A stretch of DNA of 47,811 nt from Fischerella muscicola PCC 7414. Lineage in GTDB: Bacteria > Cyanobacteriota > Cyanobacteriia > Cyanobacteriales > Nostocaceae. The notes under the pieces were generated by a model. The model had not been told where the DNA came from, did no database searches, and saw only the letters and a list, made by a program, of their open reading frames with translations. The translations under genes and the position numbers were made by a program. Position 1 is the stretch's first letter, and each line of letters starts with the position of its first letter. Positions 25,485 to 34,336 of the stretch are shown one piece after another. The stretch covers positions 1 through 47,811 of the forward strand of contig NZ_AJLK01000183.1 in assembly GCF_000317205.1 (NCBI RefSeq), given 5' to 3'.

Positions 25485-25982
25485 ATGTCCAAAATTCTCC
25501 TTGTTACCGTCGGTGGTTCCTTTCAACCCATCATCACCGCTATCCGCAGCTTACAACCCGATCGCGTTATCTTTATTGCTTCCGATGGTGAGAAAGGAAG
25601 TAAATCACAAGTTATTGGCGAAGGAACTCCTTGTGAAGTGCGTCGGGGTGCAGAGGTGATCGAAAGATTACCCAACATTCCCACACAGGTAAATTTAGGA
25701 GAAAACTTTCAACCAGAACGGGATTTGATTTTAGTGCAAAATCCCGATAATTTAGCCGAATGCTATTCCAAAATTTGCAATTGTATCCGCAAATTACAAC
25801 AAGAAAGCGGACACCAAATCATGGCTGACTACACTGGTGGAACCAAAACCTTGTCCGCGGCATTGGTAATGGCTGCTGTTGACTGCGGAATTTCTCTGTA
25901 TATTACTATTGCAGCTAGGGATAATCTCGTGAAAGTGGAACGGGGAGAGTTAACCCAAAAGGTAGACACCAGCTTTAAATAA
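25485..25982 (+). CDS. Stand-alone CARF-domain protein (TGGTK type)
   Basis: A 165-residue protein consisting of one Rossmann-like CARF domain: ILLVTVGGSFQPIITAIR at the N-terminus, and ADYTGGTKTLSAALVMAA in the middle. The TGGTK motif is like that of TIGR02710/Csm6-type CARF proteins, which normally continue into an effector domain. Here nothing follows. Single-domain CARF proteins such as Crn1 act as ring nucleases, so an off-switch role is plausible; a cyclic-oligoadenylate sponge is an alternative. The last codons (FK, stop) appear to come from a small insertion flanked by 12-bp direct repeats; without it the frame would end at S163. Last gene of the operon, 24 nt after csx1. Confidence 0.8.
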   Translation: MSKILLVTVGGSFQPIITAIRSLQPDRVIFIASDGEKGSKSQVIGEGTPCEVRRGAEVIERLPNIPTQVNLGENFQPERDLILVQNPDNLAECYSKICNCIRKLQQESGHQIMADYTGGTKTLSAALVMAAVDCGISLYITIAARDNLVKVERGELTQKVDTSFK

Positions 25983-26190
25983 TATTTTGTAGTATTGATT
26001 CAGGAGGCAGAGGGCTGAGGTCAGTCCCGATGAAAAAAAATTCACCCGCTACCCCTCTCCTTAGCAAGGAGAGGGTGTCCAACAGGACGGGGTGAGGTTG
26101 CTTTCAAGTCAGAAGCCACGAAACCGCGATCGCCACACATCCCAATTAGCTCCCGGGTGAGCTTCGTAATCTTTTCTTTAGACACCAGCT
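25963..26190. mobile_element. Small repeat insertion flanked by 12-bp direct repeats at the end of the CARF gene
   Basis: TAGACACCAGCT occurs at 25963-25974 and 26179-26190. The 204 bases between contain a heptamer fragment (AGGAGGCAGAGGG), a perfect 10-bp hairpin (CCCTCTCCTT, 26053-26062, with AAGGAGAGGG, 26066-26075) and a nearby GGGGTGAGG, typical of cyanobacterial palindromic repeats. The direct repeats may be a target duplication. Confidence 0.5.
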
Positions 26191-26228
26191 AGAACTTTAA
26201 TTAAGAATAGACCCCAAAAAAAGGAAAG

Positions 26229-26621
26229 ATGATTACACCCATGCGTGTTTTTGTGTTAATCTTCAATGCTGGCACAGACAACGAAGGAATCCACACAGTT
26301 CGAGAAGGCGATCGCAATAAAATTTTGATGTTTGAGTCAGAAGACGACGCCACCCGCTTTGCTTTGATGCTAGAAGCCCAAGATTTCCCTACACCCGCAG
26401 TCGAGCCAATTGATGCTGAAGAGATCAAAGAGTTTTGTCAAAGTGCTGGCTATGATTGGGAAATCGTCACAGAAAATAGTGGTTTGGTGGTTCCCCCAGA
26501 AATCAATGTAGAAGAAACCGACTGGAAACCAGACACTGATACCCAAGAATCACCACCAGAAGCAGAATTGTCTGATTCGGAACTAGATAGTATTCGTCGC
26601 CGATTAGAAGGATTACTATAA
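26229..26621 (+). CDS. DUF3110 protein
   Basis: A 130-residue protein of a family found in cyanobacteria and chloroplast lineages. The conserved part is MRVFVLIFNAGTDNEGIHTVREGDRNKILMFESEDDATRFALMLEAQDFP, followed by PIDAEEIKEFCQSAGYDWEIV. The C-terminal 40 residues are acidic and Pro/Ser-rich. The start is either 26229 (AGGA very close upstream) or 26241 (the MRVFV start, more typical of the family). The function is unknown. It follows the CRISPR operon but is separated from it by the insertion and probably unrelated. Confidence 0.8.
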   Translation: MITPMRVFVLIFNAGTDNEGIHTVREGDRNKILMFESEDDATRFALMLEAQDFPTPAVEPIDAEEIKEFCQSAGYDWEIVTENSGLVVPPEINVEETDWKPDTDTQESPPEAELSDSELDSIRRRLEGLL

Positions 26622-26623
26622 AT

Positions 26624-26733
26624 AGTCATTAGTCAATGGTCAATTGTCAATTGTCAATGGTCAATTGTCAATGGTTAAAAAACTCTTGACTCTGGACAAC
26701 TGACACTTGACTCTGGACAATTGACACTTGACT
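26624..26733. repeat. STRR array (GTCAATT / GACTCTGGACAA)
   Basis: Heptamers GTCAATG/GTCAATT (26624-26672) are followed by a TTGACTCTGGACAA-type repeat with TTGACACTTGACTC units up to 26733. It lies just upstream of murQ, so promoter elements are probably beyond or within it. Confidence 0.8.
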
Positions 26734-26762
26734 CCACATAGTGGTTCAAGGACAACAAACAA

Positions 26763-27689
26763 ATGACTGATTTACACGAACGCGGACATCTGCTCACAGA
26801 ACAAGTTAACCCTAATAGCCAGAACCTAGACCAACTCAGTTGTTTAGAGTTAGTAGAAATCTTTAATCGCGAGGACGAAAAAGCAGTGGCTGCGGTTGCT
26901 GCTGCAAAGATCCAGTTGGCTCAAGCAATTGAACGTACCGCCGAGTGTTTGCAAAAGGGAGGACGGCTGTTTTACGTTGGTGCAGGGACAAGCGGGAGGT
27001 TGGGAGTATTAGATGCTGCTGAGTGTCCACCAACTTTTTGTACCCCTCCAGAACTTGTACAAGGAATTATTGCTGGTGGTGCTGGGGCGCTACTACGCAG
27101 TTCTGAAGATTTAGAAGACCGCTTTCAAGATGGAGAGGCGGCGATACAACAGCGACAAGTGACGCAACTAGATGTAGTAGTTGGTATTACTGCTGGTGGG
27201 ACAACACCTTATGTTCATGGTGCGATCAATGCTGCTCGTCAACGGGGAGCAACTACAATTTTTATCGCCTGTGTACCTGCTGAGCAAGTGAGTGTAGAAG
27301 CAGATATTGATATTCGCCTATTAACAGGCCCAGAGGTGCTTGCTGGTTCTACTCGCCTCAAAGCTGGAACCGCAACTAAGCTAGCTTTGAATATTTTGTC
27401 TACGGGTGTGATGGTGCGCTTAGGCAAAGTCTACGGAAATCGCATGGTAGATGTAGCGGTAACTAATAACAAATTACGCGATCGCGCTTTAAGAATCTTG
27501 CAAGACCTGACGGGTTTGAGTCGTGAAGCATCAGATTTTTTATTAGAACGCAGTGGTAAATGGGTAAAGTTGGCACTCCTAATGCACTGGACTGGCTTGG
27601 ACAAAGAACAAGGTCTACAACTTCTTTCTCAAAACCAAGGTAATCTCAGAGCAGCGATCGCTAGCGGTAAAAATTACAACAAGTCCTAA
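26763..27689 (+). CDS. murQ: N-acetylmuramic acid 6-phosphate etherase
   Basis: MurQ cleaves the lactyl ether of MurNAc-6-phosphate to give GlcNAc-6-phosphate during peptidoglycan recycling. The 308 residues include the SIS-type sugar-phosphate fold: FYVGAGTSGRLGVLDAAECPPTF near the N-terminus, VVVGITAGGTTPYVHGA and GPEVLAGSTRLKAGTATKLALN. The start MTDLHERGHLLTEQVNPNSQNLD is typical, with the serine-asparagine pair conserved. It is monocistronic. The C-terminal helical domain (SREASDFLLERSGKWVKLALLMH) is complete. Confidence 0.95.
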   Translation: MTDLHERGHLLTEQVNPNSQNLDQLSCLELVEIFNREDEKAVAAVAAAKIQLAQAIERTAECLQKGGRLFYVGAGTSGRLGVLDAAECPPTFCTPPELVQGIIAGGAGALLRSSEDLEDRFQDGEAAIQQRQVTQLDVVVGITAGGTTPYVHGAINAARQRGATTIFIACVPAEQVSVEADIDIRLLTGPEVLAGSTRLKAGTATKLALNILSTGVMVRLGKVYGNRMVDVAVTNNKLRDRALRILQDLTGLSREASDFLLERSGKWVKLALLMHWTGLDKEQGLQLLSQNQGNLRAAIASGKNYNKS

Positions 27690-28299
27690 AAGTCGGAGTA
27701 TAGACTTTTAGCTTTTCTATTAAGTAGGGTTTTGGTATCAATTATTTTATTTAGTATAAAAATAAATTTTGAGATGCCGTGTTAGTTTGGTCGGCTTTGT
27801 AGTGAGTGCAGGTATACTCCAGGAAATTGAATTGCTTACTACGAAGCTATTTCTCTACAATATTCTCAGCGACAAACTACCTATCTCTACAAATTAACAT
27901 AATAATAAAATCAGAATTAATACGGATACAAACTTAATTTCCAAAGTATACTATTATATATAATTCCTAGAACAGTTTGATTTTGAACTTAGGAAATCTG
28001 TATACCAACACATAAAATACAGCTGTTTTCAAACTAATCAACCATCCTCATCTTTCTCTAAACTTTCCTTTGTGTAGGAGAAAGAATCGCTACTCTCTTA
28101 CCTAAAAGAGAGAAGCTTGGAATTGTTACTGGTTATTTAATCAATTGAAAACTGCTACAAATAGCAAAATCAATACAGCAATAATCATTTGCTGATTCAT
28201 TTGATTTGGACTCTAAAAATGTAGTGAATTAATACTGTGTAGATAAAAAATCTCTAAAATCAAATTAATTTGCCAATGACATTAATCAAGGAAAAAAAT
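27690..28299. other. Intergenic region, AT-rich
   Basis: No gene seen in 610 bp between murQ and the PATAN-type gene. A short TAAAAGTCGGAGTATAGACTTTTAG inverted repeat just after murQ (CTAAAAGT/ACTTTTAG arms, about 27687-27713) could act as a terminator. The rest is AT-rich and probably contains the promoter of the downstream gene. Confidence 0.45.
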
Positions 28300-29478
28300 A
28301 TGAACCATCCGCCCATGATGGTAGCAGATAAATTAATTAATGAATTGAAACTTTGTAATCAATTACAATACAGTGGTAGATTAAATATTAAAAGTGCCAA
28401 TGGTCAAAAATGGATTTTATATTATTATTTTGGTAGAATAATTTGGGCAACCGGAGGCACTCATCCTTTTCGGCGTTGGCGTCGACAAATTGCTCAACAC
28501 TGCCCTAGTATTGATGTTGATAAGATATCTTTGCACTCTCAAGAAGTATCTATCGATTACTGGGATTATTGTCTGCTAGATTCTCTATACAAGCAACAAA
28601 AAATTAAGCGCGAACAAATAATTGCTGTTATAGAAAGCACAATCGCAGAATTATTATTTGATATCGCTCAACAAGCAAATTTTTACTCCATAAGTTGCGA
28701 TCGCAACCAAGAGATCATATTAGAAACACCAATCAGTATCGCAGGTGCAGATATATCTTTCAAACTGATGCAAGAGTCTTGGAAACATTGGTTAGAAGCT
28801 GGTTTGAAGAATATATCACCTAATTTAGCCCCAACAGTACGAAAACCAGATCAACTCCATAAACAGGTAAGTTCAGCAGTATACAAGAATTTTGTGACTT
28901 TAATCAATGGCAAATATACTCTATGGGATTTAAGCGCAAAAATGAAGCAAAGCGTACTTACAGTTACCCATTCTTTGCTTCCTTATATATCCAAAGGAAC
29001 AGTTGAATTAGTAGAAGTTTTTGATTTACCTTTACGAGTTGTTGAAGTTAATAATAACTCTTTAATAAAAAAACTCACAACTGACAATAGTCCACTTATT
29101 GCTTATGTCAATAACAACCCTGCGGTTAGTCAAACACTAGAGAATATTCTCATTTCTAATGGATTTAGATTTATTAATATTCAAGATACCATTCATGCGC
29201 TATCAATCCTAATTGAGCATAGACCAAACCTGATTTTTTTGAATTTGGTGTCGCCAGTTACCAGTGGTTACGAAATCTGCGCTCAAATCAGGCGTGTTTC
29301 CCTATTTGCTAATACACCTATAGTTATTTTGACAGACAGTGATAGTCTTTTAGACCGAGTTCGAGCTAAAATGGTAGGCTCTACAGATTTGCTCGGCAAA
29401 CCTGTATCCTCTGAAAAGGTGATGGCTATAGTACGTAAATACACACAAACCACTTCAGAATTAGTCAATATTAAATAG
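28300..29478 (+). CDS. PATAN-domain response regulator-like protein with pseudo-receiver
   Basis: The ATG at 28300, preceded by AAGGA seven bases upstream, gives 392 residues. An N-terminal PATAN domain (about 1-165: QLQYSGRLNIKSANGQ, YYFGRIIWATGG) is joined to a central helical part and a C-terminal receiver domain (about 262-385). PatA-like proteins control phototaxis, pili or heterocyst pattern in cyanobacteria. The receiver lacks its phospho-acceptor: the usual Asp is Asn315 (IFLNLVSPVTSGYEIC), and the acidic pair near its start is Asn-Asn (IAYVNNN). The lysine and threonine positions (ILTDSD, LGKPV) remain. Signalling without phosphorylation is the likely outcome. Confidence 0.8.
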   Translation: MNHPPMMVADKLINELKLCNQLQYSGRLNIKSANGQKWILYYYFGRIIWATGGTHPFRRWRRQIAQHCPSIDVDKISLHSQEVSIDYWDYCLLDSLYKQQKIKREQIIAVIESTIAELLFDIAQQANFYSISCDRNQEIILETPISIAGADISFKLMQESWKHWLEAGLKNISPNLAPTVRKPDQLHKQVSSAVYKNFVTLINGKYTLWDLSAKMKQSVLTVTHSLLPYISKGTVELVEVFDLPLRVVEVNNNSLIKKLTTDNSPLIAYVNNNPAVSQTLENILISNGFRFINIQDTIHALSILIEHRPNLIFLNLVSPVTSGYEICAQIRRVSLFANTPIVILTDSDSLLDRVRAKMVGSTDLLGKPVSSEKVMAIVRKYTQTTSELVNIK

Positions 29479-29540
29479 TCATTTGTCATTTGTCATTTGT
29501 TGCTTGTTTACTAATGACCAATGACCAATGACCATTGATT
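29478..29540. repeat. STRR array (GTCATTT / TGACCAA)
   Basis: Three GTCATTT units, a short spacer, then TGACCAA/TGACCAT units, in part complementary. It lies between convergent genes. Confidence 0.75.
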
Positions 29541-29910
29541 AATCTTCGAGTGATTGTGCTGGTACTTCAACGGCTGTCACGTCAATTGTCCCATCGGGTG
29601 TAATGCGCTGAAAATGGCTCTGTTGCACTGACAACAGTTCTCCACAATTAGGACACTGCAACTGAGTCTGATTTAAACCCGTAAATTCGTATCTACAAAC
29701 GGGACAGCGATCAGTAACTAGGTTACGTTGTAACCACCAACGGAACCCAAAAAACGCCAGAATAGGCGTGAGCAAAAGTAGCCCAACGATTATCAGCAAC
29801 GAATTTACCAACCAGCTCAAGCCTAATGATCCTAGTAACCACGCAATTACTACGAGGGTAAGCCAAGGGCGGAGTTGATACAGACTTAACTGAAAGTTTT
29901 TAAAGCTCAT
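29539..29910 (-). CDS. Membrane protein with C-terminal zinc ribbon
   Basis: 123 residues. Two adjoining hydrophobic segments (about 15-34 and 36-60) are followed by a zinc ribbon with CPVC and CPNC (DRCPVCRYEF, LQCPNCGELL). The C-terminal 35 residues include ITPDGTIDVTAVEVPAQSLED. The ribbon should face the cytoplasm or bind a partner. It resembles conserved cyanobacterial hypothetical proteins, and no function is known to me. Confidence 0.7.
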   Translation of the reverse strand: MSFKNFQLSLYQLRPWLTLVVIAWLLGSLGLSWLVNSLLIIVGLLLLTPILAFFGFRWWLQRNLVTDRCPVCRYEFTGLNQTQLQCPNCGELLSVQQSHFQRITPDGTIDVTAVEVPAQSLED

Positions 29911-30063
29911 TTGTTAAAGTATCGTCCTGCTCTTCCTCTAGGATAACGAGTTTATTCTCAGATTCATTGACTTAATCTAAATTAACTTCTGCTGCATAGG
30001 GTCATTGGCACGGGCAATATTTTTACTATTGACAATTGACAATTGACCAATGACCATTGATTA

Positions 30064-31668
30064 CTAAAACTGAGATAAACGTTGCTGGTAATAGTCAACA
30101 ATTTTTTCTGTGACTTCGGTTACTGACAAACCATCTGTGCTAATTTCAACCGCATCTGGTGCTTTCTTCAAAGGAGAAACTTTGCGGGTGCTATCTTTCC
30201 AGTCACGTTCGGCAATATCTTTTTCTAGCTGTTCCAAAGATATTTCGCTTTGACCTTGTTTCTGAAAGTCACGTAGGCGGCGACGGGCACGTTCTTGCAC
30301 AGAAGCGGTTAAAAAGATTTTCACTTCTGCATCGGGGAAAACGTGGGAACCGATATCCCGTCCTTCTGCAACTAAACCACCTTTTTTGCCCCACCTTTGT
30401 TGTTGTTTGACTAATGCTTGACGTACAGCACTTTGTGCAGCTATAGCCGAAACATTGGATGTCACGGCAATTGAGCGAATTGCTTGGGTAACATCATGAT
30501 GGTTAATCCACACTTGTACTGGAGATTGTAAGTCTTGCCCCGGAGCCAGTTCAATTACACACCTGCTGGCTAATTCTGCGATCGCACATTCATCATCTAG
30601 GGCGATTTCTTCATGCAGTACCAGCCAAGTGACCGCACGGTACATGGCTCCTGTATCTAGATATACCAGACCTAGTTTTGCTGCTACCTGTCGGGCAACG
30701 GTAGATTTGCCAGCCCCGGCTGGCCCGTCAATAGCAATAATTGGCTGGCGATCGCGCAAAATGGTGTTATCAATCAAACGTGTAGAACCAAGACGAGCAG
30801 CGATCGCGAGCATTCCTTCCTCCTGAACTGTTTCTATTGGCATTAAAGTATTTGGTTCAACCAATTCAATATATTCCACAGATACAGAACTGACCATTGC
30901 TATTTCTTGCTGAACTGCTGCAATGAGCTTGTTAGCATTGCGTTCTCCAGCGCGAAAAGCTGCTTGGGCTTTTTGCAAGCCACTATACAACACAGCTGCT
31001 TGCTGTTTTTCTGTGGTAGTCAAATATTGGTTACGAGAACTGATGGCTAAGCCAGTTGTTTCCCGCACCGTTGCACAAGCAACAATTTCGATCAAAAAAT
31101 TCAAATCAACTACTAGCTGTTTGATAATAGCTAGTTGCTGACCATCCTTTTGACCAAAATAAGCTCGGTCAGGCTGTACCAAATTAAAAAGTTTGGTCAC
31201 GATCGTAGCCACACCCTGAAAGTGACCAGGCCGATAGCGACCACACAAGCCAGATATCATACCAGATGGTGGGTTGACTTGTGTAACCTTTGATTCTTGT
31301 ATATTTTTCAGGTCAACTCCCATTTCTTCCGGAGTCGGCGCAAAAACTACATCTACTCCTACTTGTTTGCACAGTTGCAGGTCTTGGTCTAAGGTGCGGG
31401 GATAGCGGTGAAAATCCTCATTGGGGCCAAATTGCAAAGGATTGACGAAAATACTCACAATAACCGTAGCATTTTCTTGCCGCGCCCGTTGAATTAAACT
31501 TAAATGACCTTTGTGTAAGGCTCCCATAGTAGGAACTAGACCAACAGCCGTCAAGGGTCTGCCAGTCACCTCAAATTCTGATGGCCGTTCTTGCTCTATA
31601 AGCTGATTTTCCGAACGGCGTTGATTTAAATAGCAGCGTAATGCCACAGTAGTTGTCAACAGGCGCAC
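30064..31668 (-). CDS. panC/cmk: Bifunctional pantothenate synthetase / cytidylate kinase
   Basis: A 534-residue fusion known from cyanobacteria. Residues 1-300 are PanC, which condenses pantoate with beta-alanine using ATP: PTMGALHKGHLSL (HxGH motif), VFVNPLQFGPNEDF, YFGQKDGQQL and ISSRNQYL. Residues 310-534 are cytidylate kinase: IDGPAGAGKSTVARQ (Walker A), YLDTGAMYRAVTW, GLVAEGRDIGSHVFPDA and FLTASVQERARRR. The start codon is GTG at 31668. The combination couples vitamin B5 and pyrimidine nucleotide steps in one polypeptide, though no shared intermediate is known. It is monocistronic, with STRRs on both sides. Confidence 0.96.
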   Translation of the reverse strand: MRLLTTTVALRCYLNQRRSENQLIEQERPSEFEVTGRPLTAVGLVPTMGALHKGHLSLIQRARQENATVIVSIFVNPLQFGPNEDFHRYPRTLDQDLQLCKQVGVDVVFAPTPEEMGVDLKNIQESKVTQVNPPSGMISGLCGRYRPGHFQGVATIVTKLFNLVQPDRAYFGQKDGQQLAIIKQLVVDLNFLIEIVACATVRETTGLAISSRNQYLTTTEKQQAAVLYSGLQKAQAAFRAGERNANKLIAAVQQEIAMVSSVSVEYIELVEPNTLMPIETVQEEGMLAIAARLGSTRLIDNTILRDRQPIIAIDGPAGAGKSTVARQVAAKLGLVYLDTGAMYRAVTWLVLHEEIALDDECAIAELASRCVIELAPGQDLQSPVQVWINHHDVTQAIRSIAVTSNVSAIAAQSAVRQALVKQQQRWGKKGGLVAEGRDIGSHVFPDAEVKIFLTASVQERARRRLRDFQKQGQSEISLEQLEKDIAERDWKDSTRKVSPLKKAPDAVEISTDGLSVTEVTEKIVDYYQQRLSQF

Positions 31669-31756
31669 AAAAATACCCCTAGTCTTGAATCTAGCTCTCC
31701 CCCGTTAGTTTATATCCGAAAGTGAGGCAAGAGGCTAGTCTAGGGGAACAAGAAGA

Positions 31757-31932
31757 TTTGTTAGTGGTTAGTGGTTAGTGGTTAGTGGTTAGTGGTTATT
31801 GGTTAGTGGTTATTGGTTAGTGGTTAGTGGTTATTGGTTAGTGGTTAGTGGTTAGTGGTACTTAAATGCCAACTACCAACTACCAACTACCAACTACCAA
31901 CTACTAACTAGCAACTACTAACTACTAACTAC
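31757..31932. repeat. STRR arrays TTAGTGG and ACTACCA
   Basis: About fourteen TTAGTGG/TTATTGG heptamers (31757-31858) face ACTACCA/ACTAACT heptamers (31868-31932). The two blocks are roughly complementary, so transcripts of either strand could fold into a long imperfect hairpin. The second block touches the 3' end of the RlpA-like gene. Confidence 0.85.
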
Positions 31933-33035
31933 CTTCCTAGAACTTCAATTCGCACAGGTGCGATACCGCTACTCATCATACCTAAGACGCGCGCTGCACC
32001 TAAAGAGAGGTCAATAACCCGACCACGAATGTATGGGCCTCTGTCATTGATTCGCACAATTACAGACCGACCATTGCGGGTATTGGTTACACGCACCCTT
32101 GTACCGAAAGGCAAGCTGCGGTGAGCTGCTGTCATTCCATTGGGATTGAACCTCTCACCAGTGGCGGTTTTATTGCCAGAAAAATCATAGCCGTAGTAGG
32201 AAGCTATGCCTTTGAAAGTGTCTTGCACTTTGACGGCAAGCTTATGTGGTAGCTTAGCTGGTAGTGATACTGGTGAAGGTGCAGGTAAGTTAGCGATCTG
32301 ATTTATAGGCGATGCGTTGCCTATGAGTCGGCGCAAGCGGTTGGTTGCTTGCAATGCATCCTGAGCTGGATCGTTGGTTGTATCCGCTAGTTTTGTGTTT
32401 TGATCAATCTCTACCAGTTCTTGATTGTTAACCTTGATGACGAAGCGATCGCCAGCTTTTTGTTGACCAGTTAGTCCTTTATTCTGGTCTTGCTTGGATG
32501 TTGTAGATGCGTTTGGTGCTTTCCAGCTGACGATGATTTTACTGGCGTCTACTTTATCTAGGACTAGCTGGTTAATTTTTGCTGCTACTACACTTGCCCT
32601 TTGAATTGGGTCTTGTGTTGCCGAGCTAGTCTGAGTTGCCAAACTTATGCCTGTCCCATTGGTTGCTGCTATTTGAGTGGGACTGCTGCTATCAAGAGCT
32701 TTCGATACCCCGTTGACGTTACCAATTTCACCAACTTTTGTTTCTTGATTGGCAACTGACTTCTGTCCTAAAAAGCTGAGAACGGGAATATCACGGATAT
32801 AGAGCGTTGCCACTGGGCGACCTGCTACTTGGTGTGTGTGAATCTTGGCGATCGCAGCACCTGAAGCAAGATTCGCTTTTGGGGATTGGTATTCTCCTAC
32901 TTTTTCCACATCACCTGAAGGCAGAAGTGGTGAGCTTGGAGCAGTTTTCTTAGCTGTTTCGGTACGTCCAACTAAGGGCATCCCCAAAACTGTGCTACAC
33001 ACAGCGACAACAGTCCACAAATGTTTTTGATTCAT
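31929..33035 (-). CDS. RlpA-like double-psi beta-barrel protein, secreted
   Basis: The ATG at 33035 gives 368 residues with a signal peptide (MNQKHLWTVVAVCSTVLGMP, cleaved near GRTETA). A low-complexity Ser/Thr/Ala-rich middle part follows. The last 90 residues form a double-psi beta-barrel: GIASYYGYDFSGNKTATGERF, AAHRSLPFGTRVRVTN, VIVRINDRGPYIRGRVIDLS. RlpA proteins bind or cleave peptidoglycan strands lacking stem peptides. The typical C-terminal SPOR domain is absent. A longer frame from 33140 would mask the signal peptide and is not preferred. Confidence 0.85.
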   Translation of the reverse strand: MNQKHLWTVVAVCSTVLGMPLVGRTETAKKTAPSSPLLPSGDVEKVGEYQSPKANLASGAAIAKIHTHQVAGRPVATLYIRDIPVLSFLGQKSVANQETKVGEIGNVNGVSKALDSSSPTQIAATNGTGISLATQTSSATQDPIQRASVVAAKINQLVLDKVDASKIIVSWKAPNASTTSKQDQNKGLTGQQKAGDRFVIKVNNQELVEIDQNTKLADTTNDPAQDALQATNRLRRLIGNASPINQIANLPAPSPVSLPAKLPHKLAVKVQDTFKGIASYYGYDFSGNKTATGERFNPNGMTAAHRSLPFGTRVRVTNTRNGRSVIVRINDRGPYIRGRVIDLSLGAARVLGMMSSGIAPVRIEVLGR

Positions 33036-33894
33036 GCGTCCGAATATTAAAGCTACTGAAGAACGGAGGTTTGACAGTTCGTGGGTTAGGCATTTAATGA
33101 AAATTACCTTCCCCAACAATCGAACTCGTTCCGCTTTCACTTTTTGCTATTAACTGCAACACATTAACACAAACCTCTGAACTTGGGGATCAGGGTTTTA
33201 GCGTAAGACTCGGTAACTTTATCAGAATTAAATTAGTATTTCAAGGTCAAAACCTTTCTAAAATGCGGATTTTGGCGATGTAACAGTTTTTTTTATTGTT
33301 TAGAAATTTTATTAAGAAAACTTGACACTATTTGGTATTCAAATCAATGAAATTGCATATGGGCTTGCCTAAAAAGCTCATTAATGTTATCTAGTTTCTC
33401 AAAAACCTGATTCTCCCATAAATATACTTATAATAAGTAGATATGCTTAAGATAAAAAATTATAATTAGTCATAAAGTTTAAGTTATCTTTATAACAATT
33501 TTTCAGTAGTAATTGCTAATAGCTCATCAAAGATAGCAATTAGGGGATCGCTGACTATAAAGTCGATATCTACAATCAGCATTGCAGTGATTTTGATATT
33601 GATTATCTTTATATGAATGTGGTTGTTGCAACAAGTACCTGGATTCAGTGAATTAATTACACACAGCAGGTATGTAGTAAATTAATTTACATCTCTCTGG
33701 AATAAAGAACTGGAAAGTAGTTTCAGGTATATGAAAAATTTATTACAACAAAATCAAAACTCATTATTAAATAAATTAACCAGATTTGCTGGTGCGATGC
33801 GAATTATTTTTAACCAGAGTAAACAGACATAACATCTTGCCTTAGTTAGTTGAGAACGCGTTATTTTTTAAACTGGGTTATTAATAAAAGGGTG

Positions 33895-33920
33895 GGCGTT
33901 GCATAAATGCGGGATGAATC
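33895..33920 (+). mobile_element. Remnant end of the GGCGTTGCA MITE-like element
   Basis: GGCGTTGCATAAATGCGGGATGAATC resembles the ends of the copies at 12054 and 15931 (GGCGTTGCA followed by GCGGGATGA or GGGGATGGA). No matching inverted end was found nearby, so it is probably a decayed or truncated copy. Confidence 0.5.
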
Positions 33921-33990
33921 AGTTAAATACAGGTAGGTGTCTATACTTGAGAACATGAAGTAATAAACGAATAGTAGTTCACCAAATTGA

Positions 33991-34061
33991 TTTTGACAGT
34001 TTGACTAGATCCCCGACTTTTTAAAAAAGTCGGGGATCTGACGTCTTGCAAGCTGTCAAAA
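33991..34061. repeat. Nested palindrome containing the AGATCCCCGACTTTT repeat
   Basis: The inner arms AGATCCCCGACTTTTT (34007-34022) and their complement (34024-34039) pair over 16 bp with a one-base loop. Outer arms TTTTGACAG (33991-33999) and CTGTCAAAA (34053-34061) enclose them. The inner palindrome recurs at 39315-39347 and 40055-40087. Confidence 0.8.
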
Positions 34062-34336
34062 CTTGTGTGGTAGAGTAGTAGAGTGTTAAAACTCCATTTT
34101 TCACACCTCGTCACATGCTTCCAGCAAAAAATACTGCAATGATGGTTTTGCCTTCTTAAGTCAACAGAGGCGGAACTTCTGCGATTGTGTTCCTAGACTG
34201 GAGCCTGGGAACTAGAATAATCTCTAACTTTTGGCTACCTGGCTTCTCAAACCTTTGAACGGTGTTAAGCATTTTTAACTAGTGCAATTTAGTAAATGAG
34301 CATAATTGCTAAATACTAGAAAACACAGGAATAAAT

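Larger units (their letters stand above)
33036..34336. other. Long intergenic region between divergent genes
   Basis: 1.3 kb of AT-rich DNA. It contains a MITE-end remnant (33895-33920), a nested palindrome (33991-34061) and the probable promoters of the two flanking genes. One short frame, 33731-33832 plus (33 residues, MKNLLQQNQNSLLNKLTRF...), has only weak support and is not called. No other gene was seen. Confidence 0.5.

Noticed and set aside
33731-33832. 33-residue frame MKNLLQQNQNSLLNKL
   Set aside because: Weak ribosome binding site and no recognisable homologue; kept only as a mention in the intergenic entry.
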